Origin: Faecalibacterium taiwanense
Lineage (GTDB): Bacteria; Bacillota; Clostridia; Oscillospirales; Ruminococcaceae
Assembly: GCF_036632915.2 (NCBI RefSeq)
Contig: NZ_CP155552.1
Span: 2,790,001-2,854,000 of the forward strand
Length of the DNA stretch: 64,000 nt
Direction of reading: 5' to 3'
Shown here: piece after piece, positions 60,049 through 64,000 of the stretch
Layout of the letters: each line of letters opens with the position of its first letter
Numbering within the stretch: the stretch's first letter is position 1
Translations under genes and position numbers: made by a program
The notes under the pieces: model-generated
What the model was told of the DNA's origin: nothing
Databases searched by the model: none
The model's input: only the letters and a program-made list of their open reading frames with translations

Positions 60049-61245
60049 ATGAAAGTTCTGGTTATTAACTGCGGCTCTTCTTCCCTGAAGTATCAGCTGA
60101 TCGATATGGACGGCGAGAAGGTGCTGTGCAAGGGCCTGTGCGAGCGCATTGGCATGGAAAGCAGCATGATCACCCACGAGGCCAACGGCCATAAGGCCAC
60201 CACGCCCGCCATCTTCCCCACCCACACCGAGGCATTTGCCGAGGTCGTGAAGAAGATGACCACCGGCGAAGGCAAGTGCATCAACGACGTCAGCGAGATC
60301 GATGCCATCGGTCACCGTGTCGTGCACGGCGGCGAGAAGTTCAAGGAGAGCTGCCTGATCACCGACGAGGTCATCGAGACCATCCGCGAGCTGAGCCCTC
60401 TGGCTCCCCTGCACAACCCCGCCGGCATTCTGGGCATCGAGGCCGCACGCAAGGTGTTCGGCAACATCCCCATGGTGGCCGTGTTCGATACCGCTTTCCA
60501 CAGCACCATGCCTCCGAAGGCTTATATGTACGCCATTCCGTATGAGTACTATGAGAAGTACGGCGTGCGCCGCTACGGCTTCCACGGCACCAGCCACAAG
60601 TACGTTGCTCACAAGGCTGCCGAGTATCTGGAAGAGCCCATTGAGCGCCTGAAGCTGATCACCTGCCATCTGGGCAACGGTTCCTCCATTGCCGCTGTGG
60701 ATCAGGGCAAGGTCGTGGACACCTCCATGGGTATGACCCCGCTGGCCGGCCTGATGATGGGCACCCGCTGCGGCGACCTGGACCCCTCTGTGGTCAACTA
60801 CCTGAAGTACACCCTGAACATCACCGGCCACGAGCTGGACGAGATCCTGAACAAGAAGTCCGGCCTGCTGGGCATCTCCGGTGTTTCCAGCGACAAGCGT
60901 GACGTGGAAGAGGCAGCTGCTGCCGGCAACAAGCGCGCACAGCTGGCTTCCGACATGCTGAACTATCAGATCAAGAAGACCGTTGGCGCTTACATCGCTG
61001 CAATGGGCGGCGTGGATGCCATCGTCTTCACCGGCGGCATCGGCGAGCACGATGCAATTGCCCGTGCAAAGGTCTGCCACCACATGGATTGGCTGGGCAT
61101 CCGCATCGATACCGAGAAGAACAAGCACCCCGTGGGCGATGTGTGCGAGATCACTGCCTGGGGCGCAAAGGTGCGCACTCTGGTCATTGCTACCGATGAG
61201 GAGCTGATGATCGCCCGCGACACCAAGGAAGTCATTGAGAAGTAA
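60049..61245 (+). CDS. ackA: Acetate kinase
   Basis: Makes ATP and acetate from acetyl phosphate in fermentation. 398 aa. Seen: VLVINCGSSSLKYQLID, HRVVHGGEKF, RRYGFHGTSHKYVAHKA, CHLGNGSSIAAV and GTRCGDLDPS, with FTGGIGEHDA near the end, all acetokinase signatures. Start chosen as ATG at 60049 with CAGGAGG upstream, well inside an open frame that begins at 59869 before the promoter. No pta gene is adjacent. Codon use is strongly biased, as in highly expressed genes. Confidence 0.98.
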   Translation: MKVLVINCGSSSLKYQLIDMDGEKVLCKGLCERIGMESSMITHEANGHKATTPAIFPTHTEAFAEVVKKMTTGEGKCINDVSEIDAIGHRVVHGGEKFKESCLITDEVIETIRELSPLAPLHNPAGILGIEAARKVFGNIPMVAVFDTAFHSTMPPKAYMYAIPYEYYEKYGVRRYGFHGTSHKYVAHKAAEYLEEPIERLKLITCHLGNGSSIAAVDQGKVVDTSMGMTPLAGLMMGTRCGDLDPSVVNYLKYTLNITGHELDEILNKKSGLLGISGVSSDKRDVEEAAAAGNKRAQLASDMLNYQIKKTVGAYIAAMGGVDAIVFTGGIGEHDAIARAKVCHHMDWLGIRIDTEKNKHPVGDVCEITAWGAKVRTLVIATDEELMIARDTKEVIEK

Positions 61246-61266
61246 CCGTTTTCCAAAGGGCTTTGC

Positions 61267-61304
61267 AGGGGCTGCTGCACGGAATGTGCGGCAGCCCCTT
61301 TTCA
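61267..61304 (+). terminator. Intrinsic terminator of ackA
   Basis: Stem GGGGCTGCTGCAC/GTGCGGCAGCCCC (one wobble) with GGAAT loop and TTTT. Confidence 0.88.
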
Positions 61305-61387
61305 TCTTCCGGCAGTTATTTTACCCAAATCAGCCCTGTCGGATTGTGCTATCTATACAAATAACAAGGCGAATGGTTGTTTTTTGG

Positions 61388-61416
61388 TTGACAAATTTCA
61401 AAAAGAACGGTACAAT
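61388..61416 (+). promoter_or_regulatory. Promoter of zinc-ribbon gene
   Basis: TTGACA (61388-61393), 17-bp spacer, TACAAT (61411-61416), near consensus. The leader is about 130 nt. Confidence 0.85.
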
Positions 61417-61422
61417 AGAAAA

Positions 61423-61552
61423 GTCCTCAATTGGAGGACGTCCATTCATTCAAGCCCCTGGTAAGCTTACTGATCAGCGCGATGGTCCCAAAACCAAAGG
61501 TATGGTTACAATCCTTCCGTGGGCAAGAACTAACTAAAGAGGAGATACTACT
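61423..61552 (+). other. Leader of the zinc-ribbon gene
   Basis: About 130 nt between the start point and the ATG. It begins with a GTCCTC/GAGGAC stem at 61424-61440 and ends in AAAGAGGAGATACTACT as ribosome site. It holds no known riboswitch that I recognise and no convincing leader gene. Confidence 0.4.
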
Positions 61553-61840
61553 ATGTTTGAAGACAAGACTCTGGTCTGCAAGGACTGCGGTAAGGAATTT
61601 GTTTGGACTGCTGGTGAGCAGGAGTTCTACGCATCTCGCGGCTTCGAGAATCAGCCCCAGCGCTGCAAGCCCTGCCGTGACGCCCGCAAGAACGGCGGCG
61701 CACGCAGCAACAGCGGTGAGCGTCAGATGTTCGATGCTGTCTGCGCAGCTTGCGGCAAGGCTTGCAAGGTTCCCTTCCAGCCCCGTGAGGACCGTCCGGT
61801 CTACTGCTCTGACTGCTTCGCTCGCATGAAGCAGAACTAA
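61553..61840 (+). CDS. Small double zinc-ribbon protein
   Basis: 95-residue protein with two zinc ribbons. Seen: CKDCGKEFVW with CKPC (first, a zf-trcl type domain at about residues 5-45) and CAACGKACKVPF with CSDC (second, about residues 66-90). The linker is basic (RDARKNGGARSNSGERQ), which suggests nucleic-acid binding. Family known from Clostridia, function unknown. Strong promoter and codon bias suggest high expression. Monocistronic. Confidence 0.88.
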   Translation: MFEDKTLVCKDCGKEFVWTAGEQEFYASRGFENQPQRCKPCRDARKNGGARSNSGERQMFDAVCAACGKACKVPFQPREDRPVYCSDCFARMKQN

Positions 61841-61869
61841 GCGCTGATTTTTATTTAAATCGGTAACAC

Positions 61870-61904
61870 AAGGCCCGCTGTCGAAAGGCAGCGGGCCTTT
61901 TTGT
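61870..61904 (+). terminator. Intrinsic terminator of zinc-ribbon gene
   Basis: AAGGCCCGCTG pairs with CAGCGGGCCTT around TCGAAAGG, followed by TTTTTG. Confidence 0.92.
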
Positions 61905-61912
61905 ATTCAGAG

Positions 61913-61951
61913 CTTCTCCTGTCCGCTTACGCAGCCATGACGGAAGGAGTC
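61913..61951. repeat. Dispersed palindromic repeat family 1, copy H (fragment)
   Basis: About 40 bp: CTTCTCCTGTCCGCTTACGC then GCCATGACGGAAGGAGTC, matching the two ends of copy A fused together with the core lost. It lies between the zinc-ribbon terminator and the end of the cardiolipin synthase gene. Confidence 0.55.
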
Positions 61952-61953
61952 TT

Positions 61954-63573
61954 TCACACCAGCGGCGCAATAAACTTGAGCAGGATGCCCGCCAGATGCA
62001 GCAGCTTTTTGCCCTGCCAGATACTTTCTTTCGTCTGCTCCACCCTGCGGCACCGGGTGAGCGTATCCTGAAAATCCGCTTCCATGTTGGCAATGCAGTC
62101 GGTGCCGCGCATCCAGACCGCGTTTTCAAAGTGATGGTACAGGCTGCGGTAGTCCAGATTGATGGTGCCCGCCACAGCTTCCACGCCGTCGGCGATCACG
62201 ATCTTCGCATGGGTAAAGCCGGGCTGCCACTCGCTGATCTTCACACCCGAAGAAATCAGCGCCTTGTAGTGGGTCTTGGCCAGTGCATAAACGAACCACT
62301 TATCCGGCTTGCCGGGCAGGATCAGGTGCACATCCACACCGCGCTCTGCCGCAAAGCGCAGGGCCGTTTCCAGCTCGCCGTCTAAAATCAGATACGGCGT
62401 GATGATATGCACATACTTCCGGGCGCGGTTGAGCATATCCATGTACACCATTTCGCCCACCCGCTCACCGTCCAGCGGGCAGTCTCCGTAGGGCACCACA
62501 AAGCCCTTGGCGTTTGCTGCCGCCGGGATGGGATCGGACAGGAACTGCTCAAACTCTGGCTGGCGCTGGATGCTCCACATCTGCAAAAACAGTGCCGTCA
62601 TGGAGCGCACGCCTTCGCCTTCCAGCATCAGGGCCGAGTCCTTCCAGCGGCCATACTTTTCTATGTGGTTGATGTACTCATCTGCCAGATTCACGCCGCC
62701 GGTAAAGCCCACCTGGCCATCAATGACCAGAATTTTGCGGTGGTCGCGGTAGTTGTAGTGGGTGGAAACGAAGGGCGTGACCGGCGAGAACACCTTGCAC
62801 TGGATGCCCAGCGCTTCCAGCCGGCTGGGGTAATCCCGCGGCAGTGTGGAGAACTCACAGGTGCCGTCATACATCACCCGCACATCCACCCCCTGCGCCG
62901 CCTTGCGGGCCAGCACTTCCAGAATGCGGCCCCACATCAGGCCTTCATCCACGATGAAATATTCCAGAAAGATGTACTTTTTTGCCGTTTCCAGCTGGCG
63001 CAGCATTTCATCGAACATAGCTTCGCCGCCGTTGAAGTAGGTGGCCACCGTGTCGGCATAGACCGGAAAGCCGCCTCCCTTGCCCCGCAGATACCGTGCC
63101 AGCGGCATCGCTTCGGGTGCCTGCTCCTGCAAAAGCTCCACGGTCTGCTCATTCTGCGGCAGCTGGGCGCGGGTCTGGCCCTCCAGATCCAGCAGGCGGC
63201 GCTTCAGGGCATTGTGGCCCACATCACTTTTGGTGTACCAGAACAGCGGCACGCCCAGCACCGGCATCAGCGCTGTGACCACCAGCCATGTAATGCGCAC
63301 GCTGTTGTCCATGTCCTGATTGAGCAGATAGACCATCATTGCCGCTGTTACCAGCAGGGTGCCGCCAAAATAATGCGGCAGCAGCTCGCCGAACCACTGC
63401 AGCAGGCTGAACAGCGCGAACGCCTGTAAAAGCAGCAGAACCAGCACTAGGCCAAAACGGCTGAAAATAGCGTGTACCACGCCCTTCTGTCCCCGTTTGA
63501 GCAGGCGGATGCCGCCATCCTCAAACACCCGGACCTTGTCCTTCATATTTTGCTGAAATTGTTTTTTCTGCAT
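61954..63573 (-). CDS. cls: Cardiolipin synthase, phospholipase D type
   Basis: Joins two phosphatidylglycerols into cardiolipin in the membrane. 539 aa. Seen: membrane helices near residues 38-60, 70-88 and 93-112, then two HKD active sites: HYNYRDHRKILVIDGQVGFT near residue 275 and GFTHAKIVIADGVEAVAGTI near 455. ATG after TAAGGAAAATGCC; an unusually charged N-terminus (MQKKQFQQNMKDKVRV). It uses the pathway supplied by pgsA. Divergent from uridine kinase. Confidence 0.94.
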   Translation of the reverse strand: MQKKQFQQNMKDKVRVFEDGGIRLLKRGQKGVVHAIFSRFGLVLVLLLLQAFALFSLLQWFGELLPHYFGGTLLVTAAMMVYLLNQDMDNSVRITWLVVTALMPVLGVPLFWYTKSDVGHNALKRRLLDLEGQTRAQLPQNEQTVELLQEQAPEAMPLARYLRGKGGGFPVYADTVATYFNGGEAMFDEMLRQLETAKKYIFLEYFIVDEGLMWGRILEVLARKAAQGVDVRVMYDGTCEFSTLPRDYPSRLEALGIQCKVFSPVTPFVSTHYNYRDHRKILVIDGQVGFTGGVNLADEYINHIEKYGRWKDSALMLEGEGVRSMTALFLQMWSIQRQPEFEQFLSDPIPAAANAKGFVVPYGDCPLDGERVGEMVYMDMLNRARKYVHIITPYLILDGELETALRFAAERGVDVHLILPGKPDKWFVYALAKTHYKALISSGVKISEWQPGFTHAKIVIADGVEAVAGTINLDYRSLYHHFENAVWMRGTDCIANMEADFQDTLTRCRRVEQTKESIWQGKKLLHLAGILLKFIAPLV

Positions 63574-63672
63574 GGCATTTTCCTTATCTCACACATTTGC
63601 AGCCCTGGGGCTGTAAAAATGTGCCGGTTTGTGTTATGATGTACAGGAACAAACCCGCCCGGCGCTGTGTCC

Positions 63673-63701
63673 CGGACAGGCAGCTTTGCACCTATTATAA
63701 T
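63673..63701 (+). promoter_or_regulatory. Promoter of uridine kinase gene
   Basis: CGGACA (63673-63678), 17-bp spacer, TATAAT (63696-63701), 55 bp before the ATG. The same AT-rich block also offers a TATAAT on the minus strand (63694-63699) that could serve cls. Confidence 0.5.
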
Positions 63702-63756
63702 CCATTCCTGCCCTTTTTTCCACCCAAAGCGGCAGGATGATGCAGGAGGGACCCCT

Positions 63757-64000
63757 ATGAATAATCTGATCATTGGCATTGCAGGCGGCTCCGGCAGCGG
63801 CAAGACCACCCTTGCTCTGCGGCTGAAGGAGCGTTTTGGCGAGGATGAAGTGCGCCTGATCTCCCACGACAGCTATTACAAGCGCCACGACGAGCTGCCC
63901 TTTGAGGAGCGCTGCAAGCTGAACTACGACCACCCGGATGCTTTTGACAACGCTTTGCTGATCTACCATCTGCAGGAGCTGAAGGCAGGCCGCGCCATCG
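63757..64000 (+). CDS. udk: Uridine kinase-like P-loop kinase (3' end cut by window edge)
   Basis: Phosphorylates uridine and cytidine for pyrimidine salvage. The first 81 codons are present. Seen: MNNLIIGIAGGSGSGKTTLA with the P-loop, ISHDSYYKRHDELPFEER and LNYDHPDAFDNALLIYHL, which are typical of uridine kinase. ATG after GCAGGAGGGACCCCT. Related phosphoribulokinase/uridine kinase family members look similar at this end, but DHPDAFD favours uridine kinase. Confidence 0.9.
   Translation, partial: MNNLIIGIAGGSGSGKTTLALRLKERFGEDEVRLISHDSYYKRHDELPFEERCKLNYDHPDAFDNALLIYHLQELKAGRAI

Noticed and set aside
63600..63615. CAGCCC-TGG-GGCTG stem between cls and udk as a terminator
   Set aside because: It lies between divergent genes, upstream of both, so a terminator makes no sense there; too short to call an operator.

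Overview
The window reads as a chromosomal stretch from a GC-rich, low-oxygen Firmicute of the Oscillospiraceae, most like Faecalibacterium or a close relative. This placement is inference from memory of the group. It rests on Gram-positive style AGGAGG ribosome sites with many TTG starts, a SigA with acidic insertions, acetate kinase, a class I two-subunit fumarase and an abundance of short palindromic repeats. No rRNA gene, CRISPR array, prophage, integrase or transposase gene was found. Most genes lie on the minus strand.

Region 1 (1-9.2 kb): a cysteine desulfurase cut by the left edge, an unknown protein, a rhodanese and a divergent Rrf2/IscR-type regulator. Then come tRNA-Trp, tRNA-Asp and two identical tRNA-Thr genes, rpoD (sigma A), an oxidoreductase with a disordered N-terminal tail, tadA, a small CPBP protease, a DegV protein and a TSUP permease. 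Region 2 (9.2-29.5 kb): a penicillin-recognising hydrolase, an M19 dipeptidase, a SWIM-SNF2 helicase, a DtxR/MntR regulator, a three-gene operon turning fumarate into malate and pyruvate (malic enzyme, fumA, fumB), a membrane-anchored FKBP/trigger-factor isomerase, a membrane protein, a recA-recX-rimO-pgsA cluster, prmC with a DUF1385 protein, and a lipoprotein/response-regulator/histidine-kinase operon.

Region 3 (29.6-49.3 kb): a 944-residue secreted surface protein with an AT-rich beta-helix half and three tandem InlB-like repeats, then the whole S10-spc-alpha ribosomal super-operon from rpsJ to rplQ, including secY, adk, map, infA and rpoA. Region 4 (49.3-64 kb): rqcH-type NFACT protein, nif3-like protein, trmK, a DUF1858 protein, a YitT permease, a PII-like/DUF1538 pair, a GltD-like flavoprotein, a frameshifted tmcAL, acetate kinase, a double zinc-ribbon protein, a cardiolipin synthase and the start of uridine kinase.

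The least explained content is non-coding. One family of palindromic elements of about 130-200 bp has eight recognisable copies, one of which supplies the end of trmK. A second MITE-like element has perfect 26-bp inverted ends and two long hairpins; its second copy keeps one hairpin through paired base changes. Other points to follow are a G7 tract inside the presumed promoter of the surface protein, an IF-1 gene with an internal insertion and an in-frame upstream extension starting at the promoter's +1, and several strong inverted repeats at promoters (degV, mntR-like gene, malic enzyme, ackA).
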